Shown: in pieces, positions 25,949 to 35,540 of the stretch
Numbering within the stretch: position 1 is the stretch's first letter
How the letters are laid out: every line of letters starts with the position of its first letter
Assembly (NCBI GenBank): GCA_009838625.1
Contig: VXRG01000023.1
Location: 1-47,547 of the forward strand
Reading direction: 5' to 3'
DNA from: Caldilineaceae bacterium SB0664_bin_27
GTDB lineage: Bacteria; Chloroflexota; Anaerolineae; Caldilineales; Caldilineaceae
Length of the DNA stretch: 47,547 bases
Position numbers and translations under genes: made by a program
Notes under the pieces: model-generated
What the model saw: the letters and a program-made list of their open reading frames with translations, nothing else
What the model was told of the DNA's origin: nothing
Database searches by the model: none

Positions 25949-25984
25949 GACCATGGACCACCGACCACTGACTTACTGACCACT
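25949..25984. repeat. Heptamer repeat, 5 units, before the GH116 gene
   Basis: Units GACCATG, GACCACC, GACCACT, GACTTACT (one base longer) and GACCACT follow each other directly. The array ends 17 bases before the GH116 start codon, so it lies in the untranslated leader. Confidence 0.75.
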
Positions 25985-26001
25985 GTAGTCCGGAGATTCA
26001 A

Positions 26002-28629
26002 ATGGAGCACTTCGTCTACCGCAACGAAAAGACCAACCAAATCAGCTTCCCCCTCGGCGGCATCGGCACCGGCTGCATCGGCCTCGCCGGCAACGGACGC
26101 CTGATCGACTGGGAAATCTTCAACCGCCCCAACAAAGGCGGCGTCAACGGTTTCTCCCACTTCGCCATTCGCGCCGAAAAAGACGGCGAAGTGACCGATG
26201 CCCGCGTCCTCCACGGCGACCTGCACTCTCCCTACCAGGGAGAACTCGTCGCTCCTATCTTCAGCACATTCGGCTGGGGCCCCCGCCGTGAATACCTCAC
26301 CGGCCTGCCCCACTTCGCGAGCGTCGACTTCCGCGGCCAGTTCCCCATTGCTGAGCTGTCTTATAATGATGACACCTTCCCCGGCCAGGTGCAGCTCACC
26401 GCCTTCAACCCCTTCATCCCCACCAACGAAGACGACTCCGGCATCCCCGCCGCCTTCTTCGAATTCAGCGTGACCAATTCCACCGCCGCCGATCACACCT
26501 ACACCATCGTCGGCGTTCTCACCAACCCCCTTCCCGCCACCAACCTCAACACCGTTGAAGCCAACCCATGGGGCTATACCCTTAACCTCTCATCCGACAG
26601 CCTCCATCCCGACGACACTGCCTACGGCAACCTGACCCTCGCCACCGACGCCGGGCTCGCCGGCGATGTCGAAGTCAGCTGGCAGCAGAACTGGTTCCGC
26701 GGCGCCTGGTTCGACAACCTCGAAGTCTACTGGAAAGACCTCAATACACCCGGGCCCTTCCAGAACCGCGAATACGACACCTCCGAACAGAAAGCCGGCG
26801 GCGCCCGCTTCACTGAACAGGACACAGGACTCCTCGCCGTCCACCTGCCAGTCGCCGCCGGCGAAACCCGTCGTATCCGCTTCGTCATCAGTTGGAGCTT
26901 CCCAAACTGCGAGAACTACTGGAAGGAAGAGCAGGCCGGCGCGCCATCCTGGAAAAACTACTACGCAACCCGCTGGCAGGATTCTTTGGCGAGCGCACAC
27001 TATGCCATCGAGCAGTGGCCCCGCCTCTACGACGACACCAGACGCTTCCAGGAAGCGCTCTTCGCCTCAACCATTCCAGCCGCTGCCCTCGACGCCGTCT
27101 CGGCCAACATCTCCATCCTCAAATCGCCAACAGTCCTCCGCCTCGAAGACGGCACCTTCTACGGCTGGGAAGGCCTGCATCCGGACGAAGGCTGCTGCGA
27201 AGGCAGCTGCACCCACGTCTGGAACTACCAGCAGGCGCTCCCCTTCCTCTTCCCCGCTCTCGAGCGCACCATGCGCACCGCTGACTACCGCTACAACCTC
27301 CTCGAAAACGGCGCCATGCCTTTCCGCATCCAGCTTCCTCTCGGCTCCGACCCCTCGCCCTTCCGCCCCTGCTGCGACGGCCAGTTCGGCGGCGTCATGA
27401 AGACCTACCGCGACTGGAAGATCAGCGGCGATCACGCCTGGTTGCGCTCCGTCTGGCCCGGCGTTAAGAAGTCCCTCGAATACGCCTGGAGTCCTGACAA
27501 CATCGACCGCTGGGACCCCGGCAAGTCCGGTGTGCTCACCGGCCGCCAGCACCATACCCTCGATATGGAGCTCTTCGGCCCCAACTCCTGGCTGACGGGC
27601 TTCTACCTCGGCGCGCTCAAGGCCGCCTCCGAAATGGCCGAATCGATAGGCGATGTCGCAGCCGCCTCCCAATACCATGCCATCTTCGAACGCGGCAAGG
27701 CCTGGGTTGATGAGAACCTCTTCAACGGCGAATACTACATACAAGATGTCAACCTCGCCGATCGCGCCCTCGTCGAATCCTATGGGCCTCAGGAAGATGC
27801 CCTCAAGGGCGGCTCCGCACTCGACGCCTACTGGAACGCCGAACACAACGAGATCAAATACCAGATAGGCGAGGGCAGCAGTATCGACCAGGTCCTTGCC
27901 CAGTGGCACGCCTCCCTCTACGGCCTCGGCGACCTCCACGACCCGGATCAGGTCAAACAGGCCTGCGCCGCAATCTACAAGTACAACTTCGTTCCCGAAA
28001 TGAGCCAGGTCTACAACCCCTGCCGCATCTACTCTCTTAACGACGAAGGCGGCCTCGTCATCTGCGCCTGGCCCGACGACGTTGAAAAGCCGCTCATCCC
28101 TGCGCCCTACTCGCAGGAGACCATGAACGGCTTCGAATATGCCGCCGCCAGCCACATGATCATGGTTGGCCTCGTCGACGAAGGCATGCGTTGCGTCGAG
28201 GCCATCCGACACCGCTACGACGGCGAACGGCGCAACCCCTGGAACGAATTCGAATGCGGCAACAACTACGCCCGCAGCATGGCCTCCTACGCCCTCCTCA
28301 ACGCCTTCTCCGGCTTCCAGTTCGACATGGTCAACGGCGGGCTCGGCTTCCAGCCCGTACAGCCTGACAACGGCGAGTTCAAATGCTTCTGGTCCCTCGA
28401 CTCCGGCTGGGGCGAGTTCAGGATGACGCCTGAGCACTGTTCCCTTGAAATCCTTTACGGCTCCTTGAATCTCCGCAGCCTCCAACTGCCCTTCCTTGCC
28501 GAAGCCGCGGTAGCCAACGTCACCATTGACAGTGAACCCGTCGCCTTTCAAGAACACGATGGCGCCGTCAAACTGCAGACTAAGACCCGGATCCAAGCCG
28601 GGCAAAGGCTCCAGGTATTCCACTCTTGA
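26002..28629 (+). CDS. GH116-family glycoside hydrolase (GBA2/DUF608-like)
   Basis: Large cytoplasmic-looking enzyme of 875 residues without a signal peptide. The N-terminal domain opens with [19 protein letters not shown], the GH116 start; the C-terminal (alpha/alpha)6-type catalytic domain begins around residue 350. By position relative to GBA2, E396 in [17 protein letters not shown] (E400 is the alternative) is the candidate nucleophile, and D521 in [10 protein letters not shown] the candidate acid/base. Retaining beta-glucosidase, beta-xylosidase and glucosylceramidase activities are known in the family. CCGGAG lies 8 bases before the ATG. It is probably the enzyme that splits the glycoside imported by the upstream transporter, in line with its lack of export signal. 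Substrate is inferred. Confidence 0.9.
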   Translation: MEHFVYRNEKTNQISFPLGGIGTGCIGLAGNGRLIDWEIFNRPNKGGVNGFSHFAIRAEKDGEVTDARVLHGDLHSPYQGELVAPIFSTFGWGPRREYLTGLPHFASVDFRGQFPIAELSYNDDTFPGQVQLTAFNPFIPTNEDDSGIPAAFFEFSVTNSTAADHTYTIVGVLTNPLPATNLNTVEANPWGYTLNLSSDSLHPDDTAYGNLTLATDAGLAGDVEVSWQQNWFRGAWFDNLEVYWKDLNTPGPFQNREYDTSEQKAGGARFTEQDTGLLAVHLPVAAGETRRIRFVISWSFPNCENYWKEEQAGAPSWKNYYATRWQDSLASAHYAIEQWPRLYDDTRRFQEALFASTIPAAALDAVSANISILKSPTVLRLEDGTFYGWEGLHPDEGCCEGSCTHVWNYQQALPFLFPALERTMRTADYRYNLLENGAMPFRIQLPLGSDPSPFRPCCDGQFGGVMKTYRDWKISGDHAWLRSVWPGVKKSLEYAWSPDNIDRWDPGKSGVLTGRQHHTLDMELFGPNSWLTGFYLGALKAASEMAESIGDVAAASQYHAIFERGKAWVDENLFNGEYYIQDVNLADRALVESYGPQEDALKGGSALDAYWNAEHNEIKYQIGEGSSIDQVLAQWHASLYGLGDLHDPDQVKQACAAIYKYNFVPEMSQVYNPCRIYSLNDEGGLVICAWPDDVEKPLIPAPYSQETMNGFEYAAASHMIMVGLVDEGMRCVEAIRHRYDGERRNPWNEFECGNNYARSMASYALLNAFSGFQFDMVNGGLGFQPVQPDNGEFKCFWSLDSGWGEFRMTPEHCSLEILYGSLNLRSLQLPFLAEAAVANVTIDSEPVAFQEHDGAVKLQTKTRIQAGQRLQVFHS

Positions 28630-28660
28630 GCCGCCCAGCTTCATACTGACCTGCCTGATC

Positions 28661-28692
28661 ACCGGCGCCGCGCTGCCAGGCCCGGCGCCGGT
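28661..28692 (+). terminator. Strong hairpin without T-run after GH116
   Basis: ACCGGCGCC (28661-28669) and GGCGCCGGT (28684-28692) form a perfect 9-bp stem with a 14-nt loop, 31 bases past the GH116 stop. There is no T-run, so it may be a processing or pausing signal rather than a standard terminator. Confidence 0.5.
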
Positions 28693-28878
28693 CTGGGTGC
28701 ATCCCTAAGTGGTGTGAGCACTCGCAGACCTCTGGCAGCGAAGAAGCCAGCGCCAACCCGTGAGCAACTCTGAGGCGGAAGAGGCGCCGCCGCTGTCATT
28801 AATGCCCCGTTTGATTCCACCTCAATTCCGGGATGTACGCCCCCTAAGCCCTGGTAGAACATTCCCTTCGCTTCGGTA

Positions 28879-28884
28879 TATAAT
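28879..28884 (+). promoter_or_regulatory. Candidate -10 element of the glutamine-synthetase-like gene
   Basis: TATAAT lies 83 bases before the ATG at 28968. The bases where a -35 is expected do not match TTGACA well. Confidence 0.35.
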
Positions 28885-28967
28885 TCCCCCAACTCGACAT
28901 TAGCAAGAGCCTCGGACAAGACCCCCACGTCACTCCGCGGAAGCCGATCACGCAGGAGGCCAAAACC

Positions 28968-30368
28968 ATGCAGTCGGATCCAAGAAGGGTCTCAGGAACT
29001 CTCACCGTCGAAGAGCTGCGCTCCGCCGCAGAAGACGGCGCTATCGACACCGTCATCCTCGCCTTCCCCGACCCCTACGGAAAGCTCATGGGCAAACGAC
29101 TCGATGCATCCTTCTTCCTCACCGACGCCGCCCGCGGCACCCACGCCTGCGACTACCTCTTCACCGTCGACATGGAGATGGAACCTGTCCCCGGTTACCA
29201 GTTCTCAAACTGGGAATCGGGATACGGCGACGTCCACCTGGTCCCCGATCTCGGCACCCTCCGCACCCTGTCCTGGCTCGACCGCACCGCACTCGTACTC
29301 TGCGACGTCCAACTGGATCCCACCCACGAACCCGTTTCCGTAGCCCCCCGTTCGATACTGCGCAAACAACTCGACCGTCTGCACGCCCATGGCTATGCAG
29401 CGATGGCCGGTTCAGAACTGGAATACTTCCTCTATCGCACCTCGTACCTCGACGCGGCCAGCAACGGCTATCGTGACTTGGCCGAAGTCGGATGGTACCG
29501 CGAAGACTACCACCTCCTCCAGGCCTCGCGCACCGAAGACCTCAACGGCGCATTCCGCCGCCATCTCGCCGCCTCCGGCGTCCCCGTCGAGTCCACCAAG
29601 GGTGAGTTCGGCAAAAGCCAGCACGAGCTTAACATCCGCTACGCGCCTGTTCTTGAAATGGCAGACCGCCATCTCCTGCTCAAACAGGCAGTCAAGGAAA
29701 TTTCAGACCAGCTCGGCTGCAGCGCCACCTTCATGGCCAAGCCCGACGCGGCCGAAGCCGGCTCCAGCGCCCACCTCCACTTCAGTCTCTGGACGACAGC
29801 CGGCGGAGAGCCGACCAACGCCTTCCCCGGCAGCGGAGACCTCTCCGGCATCGCCTGCTCAGACCTCTTCCGCTGGTTCCTTGGCGGCTGGATGCACTAT
29901 GTGCCCGAGCTCATGGTCTGCTACGCCCCAACCGTCAATTCTTACAAGCGCTTCGAAGCCGGCAGCTGGGCCCCAACCGCACTCGCCTGGTCGCCCGACA
30001 ACCGCACCGCCGGCTTCCGCATCGTCGGCACAGGACACAGCCTCCGCATCGAGTGCCGCATTCCCGGCGCCGACGTCAACGCCTACCTCGCCTACGCAGC
30101 CGTCATCGCCTCCGGCCTCGCCGGCATCGAGCAGCAGATTGAGCCCCCGCCCCCACACATCGGCGACGTCTATGCAGCCTCTGACATGCAAATGCTGCCC
30201 GCCACCCTCGAAGAAGCAGTCACCAACTTCGCCGCCAGCGACCTCGCCCGTTCCGCATTCGGCGCCGACGTCGTCGAACACTACGCCCACTTCTTCACGA
30301 CAGAAGCCCAAGCCTTCCGCAACGCCGTCACCGACTGGGAACGTACCCGCTACTTCGAACGCATCTAG
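28968..30368 (+). CDS. Glutamine-synthetase-family ligase (GS-like, type I fold)
   Basis: Cytoplasmic ligase of 466 residues. Family blocks are present: the N-terminal beta-grasp region (FPDPYGKLMGKRL), the metal- and glutamate-binding SELEYFLYR (E in the first position of the Mg sites), EFGKSQHELNIRYAP, GSSAHLHFSLW with the ATP/metal histidine, and the arginine-rich FRIVGTGHSLRIECRIPGADVNAYLAYA. It lacks the adenylylation loop tyrosine region of GlnA. This matches the gamma-glutamyl-amine ligase branch (PuuA, GMA synthase-like) as well as GS-like enzymes of unknown substrate. AGGAGG lies about 9 bases before the ATG. Next to a glycosidase, it may glutamylate an amine released from the imported compound; this is inference. 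Its own promoter is probable. Confidence 0.85.
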   Translation: MQSDPRRVSGTLTVEELRSAAEDGAIDTVILAFPDPYGKLMGKRLDASFFLTDAARGTHACDYLFTVDMEMEPVPGYQFSNWESGYGDVHLVPDLGTLRTLSWLDRTALVLCDVQLDPTHEPVSVAPRSILRKQLDRLHAHGYAAMAGSELEYFLYRTSYLDAASNGYRDLAEVGWYREDYHLLQASRTEDLNGAFRRHLAASGVPVESTKGEFGKSQHELNIRYAPVLEMADRHLLLKQAVKEISDQLGCSATFMAKPDAAEAGSSAHLHFSLWTTAGGEPTNAFPGSGDLSGIACSDLFRWFLGGWMHYVPELMVCYAPTVNSYKRFEAGSWAPTALAWSPDNRTAGFRIVGTGHSLRIECRIPGADVNAYLAYAAVIASGLAGIEQQIEPPPPHIGDVYAASDMQMLPATLEEAVTNFAASDLARSAFGADVVEHYAHFFTTEAQAFRNAVTDWERTRYFERI

Positions 30369-30552
30369 TGGATCCCTTCAGCCGGCCGCCTGCGTCTGAG
30401 GCCCTCTGGCCTACGGATACTGTCCAGCCCTTGTCGGACTAACATAACCGGTGGTTCGGACCTCGGGGCAGGTCACGCGACCTTTCAGCAAAAACCGGGC
30501 ATGCGGCGAGTTGCTTTCGACCCTCTGGGATGCTACCGGCCAGGATCCCGGA

Positions 30553-30581
30553 TTGCTATATCGGTGCTATGATTGTATAGT
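30553..30581 (+). promoter_or_regulatory. Candidate sigma70-type promoter
   Basis: TTGCTA (30553-30558) and TATAGT (30576-30581) have a 17-base spacer. It would give a leader of about 255 bases before the sugar isomerase-like gene. Confidence 0.55.
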
Positions 30582-30597
30582 AGGCGAATCTTTGAAA

Positions 30598-30641
30598 TGT
30601 GACTGGATAGCAGACCATAGTTGGTCGGTCCTGTTGTCACA
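30598..30641 (+). promoter_or_regulatory. Nested stem-loop in the leader
   Basis: Outer arms TGTGAC (30598-30603) and GTCACA (30636-30641) enclose an inner stem GACCA (30613-30617) and TGGTC (30622-30626) with loop TAGT. It begins 17 bases after the -10 element. It matches no riboswitch known to me. The outer TGTGAC/GTCACA arms also resemble CRP-like half-sites, but the spacing is too wide for one dimer site. Confidence 0.4.
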
Positions 30642-30844
30642 TGGCAAAGTACTCAGTGCTGGTAGTTCGCATATCGTGAGATTGAAGGCATCAACCCCCG
30701 ACTCGTTTACAGAAGAAGGATCGCAGTCTACTCGTCCTGTTCGGCCGCGGTCTGTTGCGAAGAAGACTTGATCGAGTTGCAGACGGTCTACCCAAACACT
30801 CCAATTCAAAAAATCGACTTTTCAACGAAATTAAGGAGGATTTC

Positions 30845-31843
30845 ATGCCGCGACCAGTAACGCTCTTCACAGGTCAGTGGGCGGACTTGCCTTTCGAAAC
30901 CATCTGCGAAAAGGCCAAACAGTTCGGCTATGACGGTCTGGAGCTTGCCTGTTGGGGCGATCATTTCGAGGTGGACAAGGCCCTGGAAGACGACAGTTAT
31001 GTACAGGGGCGCTGGGACACGCTGAACAAGCACGGTCTGAAATGTTTCGCTATCAGCAACCACCTGGTCGGTCAGGCGGTCGCTGACCGCATTGATGAAC
31101 GCCACGAGAGCATTCTGCCGCCCCGCCTCTGGGGCGATGGCACGGAGGACGGCGTTCGCGCCCGTGCAGCAGAGGAGATGAAGGACACCGCACGTGCCGC
31201 GGCCAAATTCGGCGTGAAAGTCGTGCCGGGATTTACCGGTTCGCCGATCTGGCACATGGTCTACTCCTTTCCGCCGAACCCGCCCGATTTTCTGGAGAAG
31301 GGTCTGGCTCTCTTTGCCGAACTGTGGACTCCGATACTCGATGTCTTCAGCGAGAACGGGGTGAAGTTCGGACTTGAAGTTCATCCCACCGAGATCGCTT
31401 TCGATATCCACAGCGCCCAGAACGCAATTGACGCCCTGGACGGCCACGAGGCCTTTGGCTTCAATTACGACCCGAGTCACTTCGGTTATCAAGGCGTCGA
31501 CTACGTCGGATTCATCCGCCGTTTCGCCGATCGCATCTTCCATGTGCATATGAAGGACGTGGGCTGGTCGGACAGCGGCAGGGAGGCAGGTGTCTTTGGC
31601 GGCCATGCCGAATTCGGCGACCATCGCCGCTTCTGGGACTTCCGCTCGGTTGGGCGCGGCAAGATCGACTTTGAGGAGATCATGCGGGCGTTGAACGATA
31701 TCGGCTACAACGGGCCACTCTCGATCGAATGGGAAGATGCGGGCATGGACCGAGAGCACGGCGCCACCGAATCCTGTGCCTACACCCGACAGATCGACTT
31801 TGCGCCGTCCGAAATAGCCTTTGACGCGGCCTTTGCCGAATAG
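30845..31843 (+). CDS. Sugar phosphate isomerase/epimerase-like TIM barrel (AP endonuclease 2 superfamily)
   Basis: Xylose-isomerase-like TIM barrel of 332 residues, expected to isomerise or epimerise a sugar, keto sugar or inositol derivative with a divalent metal. Metal ligands fit E in [13 protein letters not shown] in [12 protein letters not shown] in HVHMKDV and E in [16 protein letters not shown] 6 bases before the ATG sets the start at 30845, not an upstream in-frame codon. It precedes a Gfo/Idh/MocA gene by 86 bases, a pairing often found in inositol- and keto-sugar breakdown, where the oxidoreductase makes the keto sugar. Exact reaction unknown. Confidence 0.88.
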   Translation: MPRPVTLFTGQWADLPFETICEKAKQFGYDGLELACWGDHFEVDKALEDDSYVQGRWDTLNKHGLKCFAISNHLVGQAVADRIDERHESILPPRLWGDGTEDGVRARAAEEMKDTARAAAKFGVKVVPGFTGSPIWHMVYSFPPNPPDFLEKGLALFAELWTPILDVFSENGVKFGLEVHPTEIAFDIHSAQNAIDALDGHEAFGFNYDPSHFGYQGVDYVGFIRRFADRIFHVHMKDVGWSDSGREAGVFGGHAEFGDHRRFWDFRSVGRGKIDFEEIMRALNDIGYNGPLSIEWEDAGMDREHGATESCAYTRQIDFAPSEIAFDAAFAE

Positions 31844-31862
31844 TTGCAGGCTTTGTCAGTGG

Positions 31863-31889
31863 GGGCGGCCTGCCAGCGGGCGGCCGCCC
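31863..31889 (+). terminator. GC-rich hairpin after the isomerase-like gene
   Basis: GGGCGGCC (31863-31870) and GGCCGCCC (31882-31889) form an 8-bp stem with an 11-nt loop, followed by ATTTCAT. Weak terminator or attenuator between two co-directional genes. Confidence 0.5.
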
Positions 31890-31929
31890 ATTTCATGCCA
31901 GTAATCAAGAACAAATGAGGGACTGACCA

Positions 31930-33129
31930 ATGAGTGAAGGATCCGGTTTCACTTCGATGGCTGGGGCGCGGGCTGAAGGTGACGCCCCGGAGATCGGTGT
32001 CGGTATGCTGGGCTACGCCTTTATGGGCAAGGCCCACAGCCATGCGATGTTGAACATCGCCCACATGATGTACCCCCCGCCTGCCTTGCCGAGACTGGTG
32101 GGCATCGCGGGACGCGACGAACATGCTGTAGCTGAGGCTGCCAGACGCTACGGATACGACGGCTACTACACCGACTGGCGGGCGATGCTCGACAACGACG
32201 ACATCCAGCTGTTCGATAACGGCGGACCGAACGATACCCACGCAGATCCCTGCATTCTGGCCGCCGAACGCGGCAAGCACATCCTGTGTGAGAAACCGCT
32301 GGCGCGCACGGCCGATGAAGCGCAGAGTATGGTGGAAGCGGTACAGAAGGCGGGCGTCAAAAACATGGTCGCCTTCAATTATCGCTTTGTGCCCGCGATC
32401 CGGCAGATCCGAAAACTGGTGGATTCCGGTCTGCTGGGCCAAATCTACCACTTCCGCGCCGTCTATCTGCAGGAGTGGGTTATGGCCCACTATGATCTGC
32501 CGATGATCTGGCGGCTGCAGAAGTCCGTGGCTGGCAGCGGCGCCCTGGGAGACCTGGGCGCGCACATTATCGATTTGGGCCGCTATCTGGTTGGCGAGAT
32601 AAAGAGCGTCTCAGGTATGACCCGCACCTTCATCGACGAACGCCCGTGGGACGACGGAACGATGGGCAAGGTCGATGTCGACGACGCCTTTACCGCGCTG
32701 CTTGAGTTTGACAATGGCGCAATCGGTACGGTTGAGGCCAGCCGCTTTGCCGCCGGGCGCAAAAACGGCCAGCGCCTCGAAATTAATGCTGAAAAGGCAA
32801 GCATAGTCTTCAATCTGGAGCGTCTGAACGAACTGGAAATTTTCTGGGTCGGCGACGAACCAGCCGAAGCCCAGGGCTTCCGCAACGTGCTTGTCTCGGA
32901 GCCGTTCCATCCCTGGTGGGAGAACTGGTGGCCCCAGGGACATATGATCGGCTGGGAGCACACCTTTGTTCATGAGATTACACACCTACTGGACTGCATC
33001 GTAAACGACGGAGATGTTTCGCCAATAGGCGCGGACTTTGTCGACGGCTATCGCAACGCCGTAATCTGTGACGCGATCCTGGAATCGGCGGCAAGCGGTC
33101 GCCACGTGGACTGCGTATACGCCGTCTGA
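31930..33129 (+). CDS. Gfo/Idh/MocA-family oxidoreductase (paralogue 6)
   Basis: Oxidoreductase of 399 residues, longer than the other five because of an N-terminal tail of about 20 residues and an extended C-terminal domain. Rossmann motif is GVGMLGYAFMGKAHSHA, the EKP motif is intact (CEKPLART), and the substrate side reads GALGDLGAHIIDLGRYLVG with catalytic-type D and H. FNYRF after the cofactor domain is typical of the inositol/keto-sugar dehydrogenase type. AGGGA precedes the ATG by about 10 bases. With the TIM-barrel gene upstream and the enolase-superfamily gene downstream it makes a three-step sugar-acid unit. Substrate unknown. Confidence 0.9.
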   Translation: MSEGSGFTSMAGARAEGDAPEIGVGMLGYAFMGKAHSHAMLNIAHMMYPPPALPRLVGIAGRDEHAVAEAARRYGYDGYYTDWRAMLDNDDIQLFDNGGPNDTHADPCILAAERGKHILCEKPLARTADEAQSMVEAVQKAGVKNMVAFNYRFVPAIRQIRKLVDSGLLGQIYHFRAVYLQEWVMAHYDLPMIWRLQKSVAGSGALGDLGAHIIDLGRYLVGEIKSVSGMTRTFIDERPWDDGTMGKVDVDDAFTALLEFDNGAIGTVEASRFAAGRKNGQRLEINAEKASIVFNLERLNELEIFWVGDEPAEAQGFRNVLVSEPFHPWWENWWPQGHMIGWEHTFVHEITHLLDCIVNDGDVSPIGADFVDGYRNAVICDAILESAASGRHVDCVYAV

Positions 33130-33529
33130 TTGGCGTCGCCTCGATCAGGACTCTTCGGGGCGGGACGCCTGTCGGTTCCCTGAGCATCTGAATGCCGGTC
33201 TGCAGCGCCAGCGCATGCAGGCCTGAATCAGTTTGGAACCTGCCGGCTTCCCCCCCGAAACTTGGACCTTCGCCAGCCTTCGTCCCCGGTAGGAAAGGTT
33301 GGCATGGCCACCAACGTAAGTCTCCTCACCAGTACGCGCCGATCTGTGGCCACGCTTGGCAGTGGCGGCTCCGGCGCAGTTTCGAAATGGCCCGGTAGTT
33401 GACTCGTCCACTTCTGAAGAGATCCCTACGGCGAGTCCTCCCCGGCGCCAGGTTTTTTCGTCCTTTCACCAGGGCGCCCTCGAAACTACCCCGGGATCTG
33501 CCGCAGACTGGGCATACAGGAAGGCAACT
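33130..33529. other. 400-base gap between oxidoreductase and MenC-like genes
   Basis: No gene seen. A hairpin with one G-T pair (GCCAGCCTT at 33272-33280, AAGGTTGGC at 33295-33303) is the clearest structure. The frame of the next gene is open upstream through part of this gap, but the sequence there lacks family features. Confidence 0.45.
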
Positions 33530-34645
33530 ATGAAAATCGATCGAATTGAACTCCGTCGCATCCACATGCCCTATGTGCGGCCATTTGAGACCAGCGGATG
33601 GCGTCATGAGGGCAGCGACGCGGTCATTGTGCGGGTGGACGCAGATGGCGTGACCGGTTGGGGCGAGTCGCCCGTCAGTGACGGTCCCTGGTACAACGAA
33701 GAGACTTTTCACACGGCGCTTATCATGCAACGGGAGTTTCTAGGCCCGATGCTGCTGGAAGCAGAAATCTCAGCGCCGGCAGACGTGCGAGGCATCTTCA
33801 AAAAGCTGCGCGCCAACCGCATGGCCAAGGCTGGGCTGGAGTTTGCCGTCTGGGACCTGTTCGCACGCGCGCAGAACGCCTCCCTGGCCAGCCTTCTGGG
33901 TGGAACCCGGGAGGAGGTGGCCGTGGGCGTGAGTGTGCCGATTCACGCAACCACTGGCGCCCTTCTGGAGACTGTGGAGGGTTACCTGGAGAACGGCTAC
34001 CAACGGGTCAAACTGAAGATAAAGCCGGGTTGGGACATCGAGCCCACGGGAACGATTCGCGATCGCTGGCCGGACCTGCTGCTGCAGGTGGACGGCAACA
34101 GTATCTACCATCTGGAAGACGCCGAGCATCTGCGGCAACTGGACCGGTTCGACCTGCTCTTGAATGAGCAGCCGCTCGACCACGACGATATCTTCGATCA
34201 CGCCAAGTTGGCAAAGCTGATTGAAACGCCGGTCTGCCTGGACGAGAGTATCGTCTCCCCGGATCACGCCCGCTGGGCGCTGGAGCTGGACGCCTGCGGA
34301 GTGATAAACATTAAGCCTTCCCGGATAGGGGGACTGGCCGATTCGGTTGCCGTCCACGACATGTGCCAGGCTGCGGGCATTCCCGTCTGGCACGGGGGCA
34401 TGCTGGAAACCGGGATCGGACGGGCCATCAGCGTGGCGCTCGCAAGCCTGCCAAATTTCACTCTGCCAGGCGACATCAGTGCCAACGACCGCTATTTTGA
34501 GCGGGATATCGTCACCAATCCGTTTACCCTCAACAGCAATAGTACGCTCACTGTGCCAGACGGACCGGGGCACGGCGCGCAGGTTGACGAGGCCTACCTG
34601 GAGGAAGTGACGGTGGAGAAGGTGTGCCTCAGCCGGGACAGGTAA
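33530..34645 (+). CDS. Enolase-superfamily enzyme, o-succinylbenzoate synthase/N-acylamino acid racemase type
   Basis: MenC/NAAAR-type protein of 371 residues. Lysines in VKLKIKPGWD (161, 163, 165) include the K-x-K pair; metal ligands fit D188 (QVDGN), E213 (NEQPLD) and D238 (CLDES); K262 in INIKPSRIGG is the second acid-base lysine. The C-terminal block WHGGMLETGIGRA and NFTLPGDISAN is diagnostic of this branch. The start at 33530 is set by AGGAAGG upstream and the family N-terminus MKIDRIELRR; the frame remains open 174 bases before it. No other menaquinone gene lies nearby, and the sugar-acid context favours racemase or another promiscuous role over menaquinone synthesis. Assignment to the branch is firm, function less so. 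Confidence 0.88.
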   Translation: MKIDRIELRRIHMPYVRPFETSGWRHEGSDAVIVRVDADGVTGWGESPVSDGPWYNEETFHTALIMQREFLGPMLLEAEISAPADVRGIFKKLRANRMAKAGLEFAVWDLFARAQNASLASLLGGTREEVAVGVSVPIHATTGALLETVEGYLENGYQRVKLKIKPGWDIEPTGTIRDRWPDLLLQVDGNSIYHLEDAEHLRQLDRFDLLLNEQPLDHDDIFDHAKLAKLIETPVCLDESIVSPDHARWALELDACGVINIKPSRIGGLADSVAVHDMCQAAGIPVWHGGMLETGIGRAISVALASLPNFTLPGDISANDRYFERDIVTNPFTLNSNSTLTVPDGPGHGAQVDEAYLEEVTVEKVCLSRDR

Positions 34646-34676
34646 CGTTTACATCAAGCGCCCGCCATGGATTTGA

Positions 34677-34690
34677 CGTCCCATGGGACG
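34677..34690. promoter_or_regulatory. 14-base perfect palindrome
   Basis: CGTCCCATGGGACG reads the same on both strands. It lies between the MenC-like stop and the DUF429 start, where an operator or the core of a terminator could be expected. Confidence 0.4.
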
Positions 34691-34769
34691 GTCTCGTTCT
34701 TCTTGCGAGGGAACCCGGCGTCTTCAAATGGATGGTAAGTAGAGTCAGCACACCCTGAGGAGGTCCTCT

Positions 34770-35540
34770 ATGGCAAAGAAAAGGGGAAAGCCGTCCTTTA
34801 TCGGCATCGACCTGGCCTGGAGCGACAAAAACCCGTCGGGCGTTGCGGCGATCAGGGACGGGCGGTTGGTTGCCAGTGCGGGCGGACTGAGCAAGATGTC
34901 TGAAATCCTCGATTTCGTCGGCGATCATCTTTCCCGGCGTAATGGGTCGATCGTGGCGGTCGATGCGCCGCTGAGGGTACCTAATGAGACTGGAATCAGG
35001 GCGTGCGACCGTGCGCTGTCCGCGGACTGGCTGCGTTATCAGGCTGGAGCGTATCCGGCAAACAGAAAGCTGCTTGAACGCGATGGCGTTGTGCGCGGGG
35101 AAGCCCTGACTGCGGCGCTGTCCGAACGATTCAAATTTTACGAATCCGATGTGATTCCCCGGCGGACGAAGGCGCGGCTGGTTTGCGAAGTGTACCCTCA
35201 TCCGGCTCTGGTCAGTCTGTTTGGCCTTGACCGTACACTCAAGTATAAGCGCGGTCGGGGACGGTCTTTCGAAGAGCGCTGGTCGGAGTTTGATCGCTAT
35301 CGAAAGCTGCTTCGTAAGCTGCGCAAGGCCGACCCGCGGCTGCGCGGCACAAGGCGGTTACTGAAGAGTACGCAAGTTTACGGCCTGCGCGGGGCCGCTC
35401 TTCAGGCCTATGAGGACGCGCTCGATGCGATAACCTGCGCCTATATTGCAGCGTACCTGTGGAGGCACGGGCCGAGACGAGTGACGCGATATGGCACGCT
35501 GGAGGAGGGTCACATACTGGTGCCGCAAGCCCCAAAGTAA
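34770..35540 (+). CDS. DUF429-family predicted RNase H-like protein
   Basis: Soluble protein of 256 residues. It has the DUF429 pattern: GIDLAW with D14, VAVDAP with D65, CEVYPH with E140, and the C-terminal helix YEDALDAITCAYIAAYL with D216 and D219. These acids line up with an RNase H/RuvC-like metal site, so nuclease activity is predicted for the family but not proven. GAGGAGG lies about 7 bases before the ATG. The region between is rich in basic residues (KRGRGRS, RKLLRKLRK), fitting nucleic-acid contact. It sits 271 bases before a dynamin-like pair on the same strand, which is why a joint role is worth considering. Confidence 0.85.
   Translation: MAKKRGKPSFIGIDLAWSDKNPSGVAAIRDGRLVASAGGLSKMSEILDFVGDHLSRRNGSIVAVDAPLRVPNETGIRACDRALSADWLRYQAGAYPANRKLLERDGVVRGEALTAALSERFKFYESDVIPRRTKARLVCEVYPHPALVSLFGLDRTLKYKRGRGRSFEERWSEFDRYRKLLRKLRKADPRLRGTRRLLKSTQVYGLRGAALQAYEDALDAITCAYIAAYLWRHGPRRVTRYGTLEEGHILVPQAPK

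Larger units (their letters stand above)
28630..28967. other. 338-base gap after the GH116 gene
   Basis: It holds a 9-bp hairpin (28661-28692), the 11-mer GGGTGCATCCC at 28695-28705 and a candidate -10 element (28879-28884). No gene was seen. Confidence 0.5.
30369..30844. other. 476-base gap with promoter and structured leader
   Basis: No coding gene seen. It contains a good sigma70-type promoter pair (30553-30581) and a nested inverted repeat (30598-30641) in the long leader before the start codon at 30845. Confidence 0.5.

Noticed and set aside
27067..28662. Open frame of 531 codons on the minus strand, antisense to the GH116 gene
   Set aside because: It lies wholly in the antisense of a well-supported gene, is rich in V, A, G and E as expected from the reverse of C-ending codons, and has no family motif or ribosome site.
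33356..33529. Extended N-terminus of the MenC-like protein
   Set aside because: The family N-terminus begins at 33530 with AGGAAGG upstream; the preceding residues are low-complexity and unlike the family.
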